Below, piece after piece: positions 27,808 through 36,445 of a stretch of 64,000 nt of DNA (position 1 is the stretch's first letter; each line of letters starts with the position of its first letter). The position numbers were made by a program, and so were the translations under genes. Source of the stretch: Bradyrhizobium sp. LLZ17. GTDB lineage: Bacteria; Pseudomonadota; Alphaproteobacteria; Rhizobiales; Xanthobacteraceae. The stretch lies in contig NZ_CP165734.1 in assembly GCF_041200145.1 (NCBI RefSeq), positions 1,426,001 to 1,490,000 of the forward strand, written 5' to 3'. The notes beneath the pieces are model-generated. The model was given only the letters and a program-made list of their open reading frames with translations. It was not told where the DNA came from and did no database searches.

Positions 27808-28137
27808 GTAGGCTAAGCCAAGTGACACGGTAGCATCTGACCCGTAGCGTCTGACCCGCTACGCTCGGGCGCCTTGCCCTTCGGCTTCGCCGGGTAGGCG
27901 TGCCGCCCTCTCCGCTCCAGATGTTCTCACCGCCGCGGTGCTTCACAGACCGCGCTGCGGATCGCTTTGACATGGCCAGAACAGGTTGACGATCCAAAGC
28001 GCGTGATCCGTGGTCCTCGAACGCAACATCCCAACCTCGCTCCTGACAAGACACTCGTGGTTAAACTTGTGGCCGAGCCTGCGTTGTTGAGACTTCAGTA
28101 ACCCAACGCCTCCACTCTCCTCATCAGTATCGTTGCG
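27808..28137. other. Intergenic region without recognised gene
   Basis: Contains a short tandem ACCCGTAGCGTCTGACCCG element near 27838-27865 and GC-rich inverted tracts. Frames crossing it are not protein-like. Confidence 0.4.
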
Positions 28138-28455
28138 TTGGAGTACCCCACAGTGCTGGATTTTCACGAGCTGCGTGAACTCGCGGCCGATGTTCGCGTA
28201 TTTGTCGATGTCGCCGAGGACAAGGCCGAGGCGCTGCGCGCCGTCGTCGCGGCGTATGACGTGGTGTTGGCGATCTTCCCTTCGGAAGAGGGCATGGGAC
28301 TCCACGTCATCAAGGGCAAAGAGATCCTGGATGGAATCGCAAATTCACGGATCCACGCGAGTTACAGCCACACGGCTATCGCCGTTCCCGACCTGCAACA
28401 CGCACAAGCGCTGAAGCTCCTGACCGCGCCGGTCGAACAACGGATTGCAGCCTAG
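28138..28455 (+). CDS. Hypothetical protein (start TTG)
   Basis: A 105-aa acidic soluble protein beginning with TTG at 28138 (MEYPTVLDFHELRELAADVR). It contains AEALRAVVAAYDVVLAIFPS and GLHVIKGKEILDGIANSRIH. No family recognised. No ATG start is available that keeps the N-terminal helix. Confidence 0.55.
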   Translation: MEYPTVLDFHELRELAADVRVFVDVAEDKAEALRAVVAAYDVVLAIFPSEEGMGLHVIKGKEILDGIANSRIHASYSHTAIAVPDLQHAQALKLLTAPVEQRIAA

Positions 28456-28477
28456 TCGAACGCGGCCATCCCGCCTC

Positions 28478-28684
28478 TCAGTTGATGGCGATATCACCAC
28501 GATACTGCGCGCTCTCGCGCAGACCGTGCTTGTGCATCCTGAACAGGCCGAAGGCCAGCTGTCGAAGGTCGTCGCGATAGGATCCCGGCGGCAGCTTGCG
28601 TGCGCGCAGAAATGTCATCGCCGCCTGCTTGCGCAACGGAAGCGACGGCGCAACAGCCTTTTTCAATTCGGCGTGCTCACTCAT
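28478..28684 (-). CDS. Small hypothetical protein
   Basis: A 68-aa basic helical protein, MSEHAELKKAVAPSLPLRKQ then MTFLRARKLPPGSYRDDLRQ. The LPPGSYRDDLRQLA pattern occurs in many short rhizobial hypothetical proteins. It is close to and co-oriented with the gene at 28715. Confidence 0.6.
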   Translation of the reverse strand: MSEHAELKKAVAPSLPLRKQAAMTFLRARKLPPGSYRDDLRQLAFGLFRMHKHGLRESAQYRGDIAIN

Positions 28685-28714
28685 TCTAACTGCCCTTGCT
28701 TATCTGGCCTTGGC

Positions 28715-28915
28715 TTACCGGGGCGGCTGCAGGCCGGGCGACCGCAGCCATTCGTTGATTTTCGCAGCCGTCTCGGCCTGGCGCGCCTGCCGGATCAGGT
28801 GATCCCGGCGAATACTCGGGGCCAATTTCTGCGCCTTCTGGCGCAGGCTCGAGGCTTCCTGCCGCATCATATCCTGCAGCGATGACGTCTGTTTGAAACT
28901 GCGCCAGGTGACCAC
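28715..28915 (-). CDS. Small hypothetical protein, paralogue of 37580-37783
   Basis: A 66-aa protein with coiled-coil-like MMRQEASSLRQKAQKLAPS and C-terminus RQARQAETAAKINEWLRSPG-LQPPR. The C-terminal pattern (RQA-T-A-----WL-S-GLQPP) is shared with the 67-aa protein at 37580 inside the tRNA-Glu island. Function unknown. Confidence 0.65.
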   Translation of the reverse strand: MVTWRSFKQTSSLQDMMRQEASSLRQKAQKLAPSIRRDHLIRQARQAETAAKINEWLRSPGLQPPR

Positions 28916-29181
28916 GGCGCGCCCTTTCCGCTCAGCAGCAAAAACTATTGGATGACGCGATCATGCCCCACGCCGGGCAACGCTTCGTTAACCATTGATA
29001 GTTTGCAGCGCGAAAATTTACGTTTTCATCGCTCGGCATTGCGGGAGGCGGCCGTGCTCTCCCGGCGTGCAGCCGCGGCGCAACACACCACGTTCGAGGT
29101 CGAAGCCAACGAGGATATTGTCGGTTAGACAGCGGCTTGCGCAGAGCCCTCGGAATGCCGCTCAAGCCGAGTAGGTCTTGC

Positions 29182-29322
29182 TCAGGCGAAGGCGGGCAAT
29201 CGTCCGACCACCTGCAGCGCGCCCAGCACGATCACCGACAATCCAAGAGCCGACCCGAGGAAGGCCAGATAGAGCACAACGTCACGTTGCTCGTCGCCCA
29301 TTCCCGAAAACGCCTTGCGCAT
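29182..29322 (-). CDS. Small single-pass membrane protein
   Basis: A 46-aa protein, MRKAFSGMGDEQRDVVLYLA then a hydrophobic helix (FLGSALGLSVIVLGALQVVG) and RLPAFA. The start at MRKAF is preferred; upstream codons contain a repeated SWTK sequence arising from a DNA repeat. Function unknown. Confidence 0.55.
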   Translation of the reverse strand: MRKAFSGMGDEQRDVVLYLAFLGSALGLSVIVLGALQVVGRLPAFA

Positions 29323-29410
29323 ATCCGCCTCCGCTTTTGTCCAGGAAGTTTTTGTCCAAGAACTTTGATCCAAGAACATGCGGTTGGTTGTTCTGTTCCT
29401 GCGGCCAAGA

Positions 29411-29440
29411 AAAAGGCCTCCGCGAACGGAGGCCTAGTTT
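29411..29440 (-). terminator. Rho-independent terminator (leftward)
   Basis: On the minus strand AGGCCTCCG TTCG CGGAGGCCT is followed by TTTT. A perfect 9-bp stem with a TTCG tetraloop. It lies upstream of 29322 and downstream of the leftward gene at 29637-30071. Confidence 0.8.
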
Positions 29441-29636
29441 GAAGGGAGGAAAAGCACGTCAACCCGGCCAACCTGCCGGTAAAGCCGACGTTCCCTGATG
29501 CACAGCTGGATTCTTGAAAACCTGCCGGGACTTTATCCTGGGTTTAGGTCTCGAAAGGACCGAGTCTTAGTCCACCGGTGCAGTCCGGCACTGTCACCGC
29601 AATCCCTGAGCAAAGCAGCCAGACACAAGCAGCAGC

Positions 29637-30071
29637 TCATTTCGGGACCGGCGATCCGTGATGCTGGGCAATCAGCCAGTGACCGCCGACCTGCACCAAA
29701 GCGAGGGTCAGACGATACGGGACGACGGTGCCATCCTTCAGCGTAAAGCTCGCGAAACCGGAGCTCAGGAGAACATTCGACCCGACCGCGATGGCTTGTT
29801 GATCGCCCATCTTTGCTTTGATGCCCGGCGGCAGCTTGCTGTAGTAGGCACGCACGCCGTCCGAACCGGTGAAGAGCTGGGCCGTCGATCCGAAAAGCGT
29901 GGCATCCTTGGTATAGAGCGCGACGAATTTGTCGGCGTCGCCGGAATTGTAGACCTCCTCCCACTGCGCGCGGACCGCGGCGGCGTCTTCGTTCGGTCCG
30001 GCCTTCGCGAGCTGCGGCGAGGACAAGGCAACGACAATGACAATGGCAAGAACTGCAAAAAGCTTCTGCAT
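29637..30071 (-). CDS. Exported SnoaL-like/DUF4440-type protein
   Basis: A 144-aa protein. The signal peptide MQKLFAVLAIVIVVALSSPQ is followed by an NTF2-like cone fold: DAAAVRAQWEEVYNSGDADK, FVALYTKDATLFG, SGFASFTLKDGTVVPYRLTL, ALVQVGGHWLIAQHH. This matches the SgcJ/DUF4440 group of small NTF2-like proteins. The ligand or reaction is unknown. The start at 30071 gives a clean signal peptide. Confidence 0.82.
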   Translation of the reverse strand: MQKLFAVLAIVIVVALSSPQLAKAGPNEDAAAVRAQWEEVYNSGDADKFVALYTKDATLFGSTAQLFTGSDGVRAYYSKLPPGIKAKMGDQQAIAVGSNVLLSSGFASFTLKDGTVVPYRLTLALVQVGGHWLIAQHHGSPVPK

Positions 30072-30223
30072 CAGGTTTCTCCCCAAATAGGCGGCGTGTC
30101 TGCGGCACGCCGTTCGGCCGCAAGTATCTTCAGCTCAAAATCCAACAAAGTGCGACAAGCTGCCGGCGGGCTATCGCCGATGTCTTCGTATTGCGCTCAC
30201 GCACGGTGACCGCAATTCTAATG

Positions 30224-30832
30224 TTAGTTCTGCACGACCTTTTTCTCTTGGTCGGCCGCTGGAGCGTCGATATCCATCTCGTAGCTAATCACCGTCCCAA
30301 ACGTAAGCTCCGGCCCCAGTGTTATGACCCAGAACGCGAACTTGCCGCTCGCGTCGAAATTCGCTTTCGCAGTAACGGTCAATGAACAAGTTGCCGTGAA
30401 TCCGCTTTTCAACGCGGCCTGGTTTTTCTCGAGGCAGTCGTAAATTCCCACCGGAATGGCCGGCCTTTTGCCAATACAAACCGCGGTATTTCCCTGATTG
30501 ATGTTCATTTTGCCTTCGAGCGTATTCTTGTCGACCCTGGTAAGGTCATATCCCGCACTGAGCTTTGGGGCTTGAATAATCGAGGCGAGCCAGCCACCGA
30601 TCCCCGCTTCCACCGAAGCTTTTGCTTCATAGCTTCCGCTCGTCGAATATTTCACATGTGCCCTGAGCGCCGGATCCAGTCCCGCCGCCTTGGCCCTCAG
30701 CGCAAACAGGCCCATCTCACACTGCATCGACTTGAAAACGGTGTCCGGATTGAGATTCTTGATGATTGTCTGAGCGCTCGCGCTCGAAGCAAGGATCAAC
30801 GCGAAGAAGCAAGCAGCGAAAAAACGCAGCAT
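30224..30832 (-). CDS. Hypothetical secreted protein
   Basis: A 202-aa protein with signal peptide MLRFFAACFFALILASSASA followed by QTIIKNLNPDTVFKSMQCEM. Repeated Gly/Ser-rich strands (YSTSGSYEAKASVEAGIGGW) and several cysteines suggest a periplasmic beta-rich domain. A short polar tail ends it (PAADQEKKVVQN). No family recognised. Monocistronic. Confidence 0.7.
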   Translation of the reverse strand: MLRFFAACFFALILASSASAQTIIKNLNPDTVFKSMQCEMGLFALRAKAAGLDPALRAHVKYSTSGSYEAKASVEAGIGGWLASIIQAPKLSAGYDLTRVDKNTLEGKMNINQGNTAVCIGKRPAIPVGIYDCLEKNQAALKSGFTATCSLTVTAKANFDASGKFAFWVITLGPELTFGTVISYEMDIDAPAADQEKKVVQN

Positions 30833-31034
30833 TGAAAAGCCCCCAAATTATTGGGCATCTTCTATGGTTTCAGCAAAGAATCAAGCGCTAGTAGATGGGC
30901 TTCTCTGATGCTACCCATTCGCCATCCACACCCTGCCGGCTGTGCGGCTTCGGTCAATGCTTTGCCCCGACCTGATAAGAGCCTTGTGGACACCAGCTCG
31001 CCTTCGAAGTGATCCCGCTCACAGGAGATTTGAG

Positions 31035-31782
31035 ATGCCCTTCGACTTCTCGGCTGCTCGCATTAAGATCAAAGGCGCACGGGACCATATCGAGCACTTC
31101 CGGAAACGCACTTCACCGCTCGATCCGCTGCTCTACAGCATCGAACTCGTGGAGAAGCCTAGCGACCCACCGCGCAACCCGCGACTATCCTACGCCCTGA
31201 CTTACCGGCCGAAGGATCAGCCTATACCCGAGACGCTCGCAAACATCATTGGCGATGCTCTCGGGAATTTGAGGAGCGCGTTGGACTACGTCGGCTCTCG
31301 GATCGCGCCCAATGATAAGAAGATCTTTTTTCCAGTCGCCCCGCGACCCGATCTTCCGAGCCACTCGAGCCTCCCTGCATGCGAGGCTGCGCTTCCTGGC
31401 TTCAAGGACCTCCTGCTCAACAAGATCCGCCCTGAGAATGGTCCAGATGAGCCACTATGGGATTTGGTAGGCAAAGCGAACAACGATAATAAGCACGTTG
31501 ATTTCATTCCGACGATCGCCGCACTCGAAATTCGGAATATCAATGCAAGATTTCCACGCGGCTATCAAAAACTGCTCTGTGGGCGGCAACGCAGCTAACC
31601 AGATTATTATCATCAGTTCTGATGCGCCGTTCACTTACACTCGCGGCTATGAAACGATTGTGGAAGGCAAATTCGGCCCAAAGACGCCCGTTCCAGAAAA
31701 ACTCCTTGTGCCAACCCTGGAACAAACGGCGGCGATGGTCGAGCAGGCAATAAACGCCGTCGATAAACTAGCTAATCCATAG
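31035..31782 (+). pseudogene. Hypothetical protein, frameshifted
   Basis: The first frame, MPFDFSAARIKIKGARDHIE up to DNKHVDFIPTIAALEIRNI, reads into a stop at 31598. From about 31540 a second frame continues naturally (MQDFHAAIKNCSVGGNAANQ, FTYTRGYETIVEGKFGPKTP, ending near AINAVDKLANP at 31782). Together they make one protein of about 248 aa. A 1-base insertion or 2-base deletion around 31535-31550 explains this. The N-terminal part contains GDALGNLRSALDYVGSRIAP. No function is recognised. Confidence 0.6.
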
Positions 31783-31858
31783 GGGCAGTTCACGCCCTTG
31801 AATGGATTGTCCTGGTAAGCAATTGAAAACTGGGGCCTGTTTGATTAGGCGATTGCCG

Positions 31859-32326
31859 ATGACAAAAATCCGGAAGCCGAACGCAGCTACTGAGTCCGTA
31901 GCCGAAGAATGGCTGAGGCGTCACCTTTGTTACGAAGTTGGCATGATGCGCCAGCTACTTCCGGTACTTGCGCATAGTCCACCATCTCAATTCGAGCGAA
32001 ATATTCACATTGAATGCTTTCATTTGCATGCGCGGAATCTGATCGAGTTCTTCAAAAACAAAGACCCCTGCGACATTGACCCAAGACGCTTTACGAAACC
32101 AAGTTATCAACCAGACGGAAATTTTATCGACAAAGACCTTGAAGCCAGAATCAATCAGCAAATATCCCATCTGACATCTAATAGAGTAGGCGCAAAGCAG
32201 CTTGGCCCCAGCGATTGGCGCAAGATCAGCGCGACGATCGAAGCTGAGATCGCGCGCTTTGAAAAGCATCTGACTAAGGATGCCGAAGGTCATTGGCGCT
32301 TAGGCCTGAGTGATATGGGATTGTAG
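31859..32326 (+). CDS. Hypothetical protein
   Basis: A 155-aa soluble helical protein, MTKIRKPNAATESVAEEWLR, with ECFHLHARNLIEFFKNKDPC and WRKISATIEAEIARFEKHLT. Base composition is lower in G+C than nearby core genes, suggesting transfer. It follows the frameshifted gene in the same direction. No family recognised. Confidence 0.65.
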   Translation: MTKIRKPNAATESVAEEWLRRHLCYEVGMMRQLLPVLAHSPPSQFERNIHIECFHLHARNLIEFFKNKDPCDIDPRRFTKPSYQPDGNFIDKDLEARINQQISHLTSNRVGAKQLGPSDWRKISATIEAEIARFEKHLTKDAEGHWRLGLSDMGL

Positions 32327-32405
32327 AGAACCTCCCAATCTTGATCGGTGACAGTGCACCAGATTGTCGTTCCGGAGTTACGGTGCCAGTAGTAACAAAC
32401 TTGCA

Positions 32406-32531
32406 CTAGAGCCACCGGTAAGCCGAGACTAGGAAGATGACCAAGAAGCATGCGGCGCCGATGCCTAACACCCCTTCGGCGCTGACGTCGAACCCCAGAA
32501 CTTTGATTTGAAATTTGGGTGGCGGATTCAT
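32406..32531 (-). CDS. Very small membrane protein
   Basis: 41 aa: MNPPPKFQIKVLGFDVSAEG, then a hydrophobic helix (VLGIGAACFLVIFLVSAYRW). Reading direction and composition are plausible. Function unknown. Confidence 0.45.
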   Translation of the reverse strand: MNPPPKFQIKVLGFDVSAEGVLGIGAACFLVIFLVSAYRWL

Positions 32532-32753
32532 AACGCAGCTCTCCGTTAAGTCGGATGCTGCTTCCTCAGCCAAGATTCATAAGATCAGAGATCTGAAGAC
32601 TTGCAACGAAATTGATTCACACTTCATGCGTCGAAAAACTCAAACCGCAGGGCGCGGACTCGCTATGGACGACCGTAGTGTCTGAAAGGATTGAGGAAAC
32701 AATCCACAGTTCCGCGAAAATCCGTCAAACGAAAAAATTTTACACGATGCAGA

Positions 32754-32984
32754 TCACATAGCCCCATACCGTAGTTTCCGCGCCCTCAATACTGGGGGAA
32801 TTACGAGAATTGCAGGACAGTGCACTAAATCCATTCGCCACCGTCCCTGCTGGCTGCGCAACTCGGTCAACGCGTTGCGGACGCCGTCAATTGAGTGCAC
32901 TGTCGCCGAAACCGTAACTTCGTAATCTTCCATGCCGAACTGATCGAAGTATCGGTTAGGAGCGAAGCTAGGCTTGCTGATCAT
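32754..32984 (-). CDS. Small hypothetical protein
   Basis: A 76-aa protein, MISKPSFAPNRYFDQFGMED then VTVSATVHSIDGVRNALTEL. It starts with a 4-nt ATGA overlap to the membrane protein upstream (33265-32981), so the two are coupled. The C-terminus is basic. Function unknown. Confidence 0.55.
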   Translation of the reverse strand: MISKPSFAPNRYFDQFGMEDYEVTVSATVHSIDGVRNALTELRSQQGRWRMDLVHCPAILVIPPVLRARKLRYGAM

Positions 32985-33265
32985 CCCAGCTTCCCTTGAT
33001 TGATCTTGTGCGCAACGTCGCCAACGGAGCTGCCAACGATGACGGCGGTCACGATTGGCCAAAAACCCGCCACTATGACAATAGCGCCCCAACGCGTGTC
33101 TTCGCCGGGCCGTCTGTAGCCATCGCTGATGCCGCCGAGGATCAACCAGATCAGGCAGCCAATTGCATATCGTTTGAACCATTTCACGGCGAAATACCTT
33201 CCAGCTATGGGCATTAGTGACCATGACATTGAGTATGGTTCATCGGCGGGACTAGGCTTGCTCAT
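32981..33265 (-). CDS. Small membrane protein with two helices
   Basis: A 94-aa protein with helices YAIGCLIWLILGGISDGY and GAIVIVAGFWPIVTAVIVGS. The N-terminus is polar (MSKPSPADEPYSMSWSLMPI). Translationally coupled to the next gene through ATGA. Function unknown. Confidence 0.6.
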   Translation of the reverse strand: MSKPSPADEPYSMSWSLMPIAGRYFAVKWFKRYAIGCLIWLILGGISDGYRRPGEDTRWGAIVIVAGFWPIVTAVIVGSSVGDVAHKINQGKLG

Positions 33266-33478
33266 CTACGAAAGGCGCTGAATTCCGATGCATCGAATTC
33301 ATCCGCGAGTCCCGGCTGATGCTGCGGCTCGTCCGTCCACGCTTAGCTAGCTTACCGCACCGGTCGCTTTCCCTCACGCACACGTGCCCTCACCCTCTGC
33401 CCCTCATCCCATTTTGCTGCTATTCATCGCCCCCGCCAGAAACCAAAAACCCTCCATCCGTTCAAGGGAGCAATAACC

Positions 33479-33931
33479 ATGCGATATCTTCACACCATGC
33501 TGCGCGTACGCAATCTCGATGTCGCGCTGAAGTTTTATCAGGATGCGCTGGGGCTGAAGGAGGTGCGGCGGATCGAGAACGACAAGGGGCGTTTCACGCT
33601 GGCGTTCCTGTGCTCGTCCGACGACCTCGAGGCGCTGAAGAAGCAGCCGCAAACGCGCGGCGCGCCGCTGGTCGAGCTCACCTGGAATTGGGACGAGGAG
33701 AAGTATGGCGAGGACCGCTTCTTCGGCCATCTCGCCTATGAGGTCGACGACATCTACGCCACCTGCGAGAAGCTGATGAAGGCGGGCGTCACCATCAACC
33801 GGCCGCCGCGCGACGGCAACATGGCCTTCGTCCGCTCGCCCGACCTGCACTCGATCGAGCTGCTGCAGAAGGGCGAGCCGAAGCCGCCGCAGGAGCCGTG
33901 GTCGTCGATGCCCAACACCGGCCATTGGTAA
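33479..33931 (+). CDS. gloA: Lactoylglutathione lyase-like VOC protein (glyoxalase I)
   Basis: A 150-aa glyoxalase: MRYLHTMLRVRNLDVALKFY, DALGLKEVRR, LVELTWNWDEEKYGEDRFFG, HLAYEVDDIYATCEKLMKAG, FVRSPDLHSIELLQ. The metal-ligand His/Glu positions expected of glyoxalase I (H5, E near 66, H near 82, E near 130) appear present. It would convert the methylglyoxal-glutathione hemithioacetal to lactoylglutathione. The start has AAGGGAGCAATAACC upstream. Confidence 0.9.
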   Translation: MRYLHTMLRVRNLDVALKFYQDALGLKEVRRIENDKGRFTLAFLCSSDDLEALKKQPQTRGAPLVELTWNWDEEKYGEDRFFGHLAYEVDDIYATCEKLMKAGVTINRPPRDGNMAFVRSPDLHSIELLQKGEPKPPQEPWSSMPNTGHW

Positions 33932-34000
33932 CGCCCTTCACGGGGAACAAGCTTCCCATCGCCGCGTTCTCTGTTCATGGAGCGAATGGAGGAGAACGCG

Positions 34001-34081
34001 ATGGGACGCGGAATTTTGTTGTGGCTGTTAGGCGTGCCGATCCCGGTGATCATTCTGCTGTGGCTGTTCTTCGGCCGCTGA
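34001..34081 (+). CDS. Very small membrane protein (26 aa)
   Basis: MGRGILLWLLGVPIPVIILL-WLFFGR: one hydrophobic helix with an internal Pro pair, preceded by a strong GGAGGAGAACGCG ribosome site and followed by a terminator (34106-34128). It resembles the tiny single-helix proteins found in many rhizobia. Function unknown. Confidence 0.7.
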   Translation: MGRGILLWLLGVPIPVIILLWLFFGR

Positions 34082-34105
34082 TCGCCTGGTCAGACTTGCA
34101 ATGAA

Positions 34106-34128
34106 AGCTCCGCCCCAGGCGGGGCTTT
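34106..34128 (+). terminator. Rho-independent terminator
   Basis: AGCTCCGCC CCA GGCGGGGCT followed by TTTTT; a 9-bp stem with one G-T pair. It ends the small membrane gene and possibly gloA. Confidence 0.9.
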
Positions 34129-34202
34129 TTGCATGCAGCGGAGCCTTTGCGTGAGAGGCTCGCAGCAATCGCGAAATTCCGCTATCACCCGCGCGACGGG
34201 CT

Positions 34203-34289
34203 CGTAGCCCGGATGGAGCGAAGCGTCATCCGGGACAGACGCGCCTTGTGGCAACATCCCGGATTGCGCTTCGCTCCATCCGGGCTACG
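34203..34289. repeat. Palindromic intergenic repeat (REP-like)
   Basis: CGTAGCCCGGATGGAGCGAA (left) is the perfect inverse of TTCGCTCCATCCGGGCTACG (right), around a short loop. It lies directly upstream of the glutathione S-transferase gene. Confidence 0.9.
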
Positions 34290-34313
34290 ACAGAAAACGC
34301 GCGGAGGAATCTC

Positions 34314-34952
34314 ATGCCTGAGACCAAGCTGACGATCTGGGGCCGCGCCAATTCGGTCAATGTGCAGAAGGTGCTGTGGTGCCTGACCGAGCTTGGCCTC
34401 GCCTATCAGCGCATCGATGCCGGCATGGCTTTCGGCAAGACCCGCGACGCCGGCTATCTCGCGATGAACCCCAACGCGCGGATCCCGACGCTGGTCGAGG
34501 GCGACTTCGTGCTGTGGGAATCCAATTCGATCATGCGCTATCTCTGCCTCGCGCATGGACGCGGCACGCCGATCTATCCGGAGGCGCCGAAGCTGCGCAG
34601 CTCGGTCGACCGCTGGCTCGACTGGACGCTCTCGACGGTGCAGCCGGTCGATCGTCCGGTGTTCTGGGGCATCGTGCGCACGCCGCCCGCCGAGCGCAAC
34701 ATGATCCAGGTGCAGCGGGATGCCGACGCGGCCGCCGAGGTCTGGGCGATCGCCGATCGCCTGCTGGCCACGCGCCGCTTCATGGAGGGCGAGCAGTTCA
34801 CGCTCGCCGATATCGCGCTCGGCGCCTATGCGCGGCGCTGGCTTGGCGTCGAAGGCATCAGCCGACCTGCGCAGCCGCACCTGACGCGCTGGCTCGCCGA
34901 GCTCGCACCGCGGCCCGGATCTGCGCAGCACGTGGCCCCGCCGATGTCGTGA
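34314..34952 (+). CDS. Glutathione S-transferase
   Basis: A 212-aa protein. The thioredoxin-like N-terminal domain has LTIWGRANSVNVQKVLWCLT (glutathione-site Ser/Asn near residue 12) and NARIPTLVEGDFVLWESNSI. The all-helical C-terminal domain has FMEGEQFTLADIALGAYARR with the capping motif. It conjugates or transfers glutathione; substrate unknown. The start at 34314 lies just after the palindromic repeat; an earlier start would read through the repeat. Confidence 0.93.
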   Translation: MPETKLTIWGRANSVNVQKVLWCLTELGLAYQRIDAGMAFGKTRDAGYLAMNPNARIPTLVEGDFVLWESNSIMRYLCLAHGRGTPIYPEAPKLRSSVDRWLDWTLSTVQPVDRPVFWGIVRTPPAERNMIQVQRDADAAAEVWAIADRLLATRRFMEGEQFTLADIALGAYARRWLGVEGISRPAQPHLTRWLAELAPRPGSAQHVAPPMS

Positions 34953-35076
34953 GCCGCTGACGCGGCTTAAGCTGCAGTGAGGTCGTGCTGAATCGCTTCA
35001 CGCGCGCAAGCCTCACGCAGCACGGCCGGACTTGACGGCTACTGTGCATGGGGTTGTTTTCGACTTTTTTGTCTGG

Positions 35077-35322
35077 CTAGCGCCGCACCCCGGCATCGAC
35101 GCTGGTTGAGCCGCCGATCTTGACGCAGGTCCCGGTCGCCTCGACCCAGCTGAAGCCCTGGCCATAGGACGCGCAGGCGTTCGCCCTGGCCGCTCCCGAG
35201 GCGCCCTTCAGCGGCAGCGTCTTGCTGGCCTGCGGTTGATCGGCCGGCGGAAGCCGCAACGTCTCGGCCGTGGCCGCAGAGGCGGCGGCGAAAGCGATCA
35301 GGCTGAGGACAATGGCGCGCAT
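35077..35322 (-). CDS. Small secreted protein with porin-like C-terminal signature
   Basis: An 81-aa protein: signal peptide MRAIVLSLIAFAAASAATAE and C-terminal NACASYGQGFSWVEATGTCV-KIGG. The sequence CASYGQGFSWVEATGTCVKI is similar to the N-terminal segment of rhizobial porins (two cysteines around GFxxVPGTxTC). It could be a small outer-membrane or periplasmic protein, or a truncated porin end. Function unknown. Confidence 0.7.
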   Translation of the reverse strand: MRAIVLSLIAFAAASAATAETLRLPPADQPQASKTLPLKGASGAARANACASYGQGFSWVEATGTCVKIGGSTSVDAGVRR

Positions 35323-35378
35323 CCACGCCTTTTAGCCCGGACCGGCCGCACGCGCCATCCGGGCCGCGTGGGCGGGCG

Positions 35379-35633
35379 TCAGAGGAACCTGATGCCGGCC
35401 GACTTGCCGCGGCGCCAGATCACCTGGCAGCTTCGCCCGGTCCGCGCGTCCCGTGAGAACGCCATCCGGATCACGCCCGGAAGCTGGCTTGCGTCCTCAT
35501 CCGTCGTGATCTTCGCGCCCGTGCTCGAGATGTCCTGCAACAGGCAATGCCGCGCCGCGAATCCGCCCTCCAGCGTGATCCAGGCATGCCGCGACAGCAG
35601 TTTGCGGGCCGCGCGCTTCTTGGGCTGTGGCAT
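35379..35633 (-). CDS. PilZ-domain protein
   Basis: An 84-aa single-domain protein: N-terminal KKRAARKLLSRHAWITLEGG and CLLQDISSTGAKITTDE with the D/NxSxxG element of PilZ domains, followed by a C-terminal strand (CQVIWRRGKSAGIRFL). The canonical RxxxR binding motif is not evident, so binding of cyclic di-GMP is uncertain. Confidence 0.85.
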   Translation of the reverse strand: MPQPKKRAARKLLSRHAWITLEGGFAARHCLLQDISSTGAKITTDEDASQLPGVIRMAFSRDARTGRSCQVIWRRGKSAGIRFL

Positions 35634-35857
35634 GGCTTAAAATCTCCCGCTCCAGCGCTATCTCAGGGAACCCTAAGAAACGGTTGAAATCGCGTTCCGA
35701 ATGATGCCGGGGAAGCTAACCACCGCGGCGCAAAAGACCGGTCCCGAACGGCTTGCCGACCGGCCCAAAGGCCACTATACGTTCGCCCGCCGTGGCCGCC
35801 GGGCATGACTCGTGCGGCCGGCGGCCGTGCCGTGAAGAGCGGCGGGGCCTTGCGTTT

Positions 35858-35932
35858 GCTCCCTTCGTCTATCGGTTAGGACGCCACCCTTTCACGGTGG
35901 AGAGAGCGGTTCGATTCCGCTAGGGAGCGCCA
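35858..35932 (+). tRNA. tRNA-Glu (anticodon TTC)
   Basis: A 75-nt gene. Acceptor arms GCTCCCT and AGGGAGC, anticodon stem CCACC/GGTGG around CTTTCAC (anticodon TTC), T arm GGTTCGATTCC, and encoded CCA. Its 3' 45 bp are repeated at 51509-51553; it is the integration site of the 15.6-kb island. Confidence 0.97.
35888..35932 (+). repeat. attL: 3' end of tRNA-Glu
   Basis: A 45-bp sequence from the anticodon arm to the CCA end, identical to 51509-51553. It marks the left edge of the island. Confidence 0.95.
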
Positions 35933-36111
35933 ACGATATCAGCCAGTTAGCGCCCTACTCCGCTGCCGTGTCCAACACATGGCCAATAAACGCGTATGGA
36001 CTACTCGCAGACGGCGGGACCGTGGGCAGCGCAATAACCGGCAATTAATGGATATGGAACTATTTTACACGTAAGTTCTTTCGTTCTGAATGGCCGCCAG
36101 GAGGCTAACAG

Positions 36112-36285
36112 ATGACGGATGCAGAGCTAACTCTTCAGGCTGTCAGTGACGCGCAGCGCATTCTCGAGGAGTACTTAGAACCGAGGCCCCGAAATAACGA
36201 GCGCATCATCTTGGACAGGCTGGTGGAAGTGCTCGAGCGGCCAGACCTTCTTGTCGCCGTTCATCGGATGCAGCGCGGCTCGTAG
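36112..36285 (+). CDS. Small hypothetical protein (island)
   Basis: 57 aa: MTDAELTLQAVSDAQRILEE, YLEPRPRNNERIILDRLVEV, LERPDLLVAVHRMQRGS. Two amphipathic helices. A GGAGG ribosome site lies 8 nt before the ATG. Its 3' end overlaps the tail of the opposite-strand gene (36206-36445). It resembles small rhizobial proteins of unknown role. Confidence 0.6.
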   Translation: MTDAELTLQAVSDAQRILEEYLEPRPRNNERIILDRLVEVLERPDLLVAVHRMQRGS

Positions 36286-36445
36286 GATCCCCGTTGTCGG
36301 GCCCTTGCTGATCGGCTCGTGCTAATTTGAGCCAGTCCTCAGCAAGTTTGAGCCACAGCTCCGCATCGATCGAGCAACGGGCTTCGGCGGCCCTTTCTCT
36401 GCACACCTCAGCGAACTGGTAGAAGCGTAGTACATTTTCCGACAT
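36206..36445 (-). CDS. Small helical hypothetical protein (island)
   Basis: A 79-aa protein: MSENVLRFYQFAEVCRERAA, EARCSIDAELWLKLAEDWLK, LARADQQGPDNGDPTSRA. The FAEVCRERAAEAR...AEDWLKLA pattern is common to many short Bradyrhizobium proteins. The start at MSENV is preferred; frames upstream contain an unrelated Gly/Arg stretch. Its C-terminal third overlaps the opposite gene, so the real 3' end may be earlier. Confidence 0.55.
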   Translation of the reverse strand: MSENVLRFYQFAEVCRERAAEARCSIDAELWLKLAEDWLKLARADQQGPDNGDPTSRAASDERRQEGLAARALPPACPR

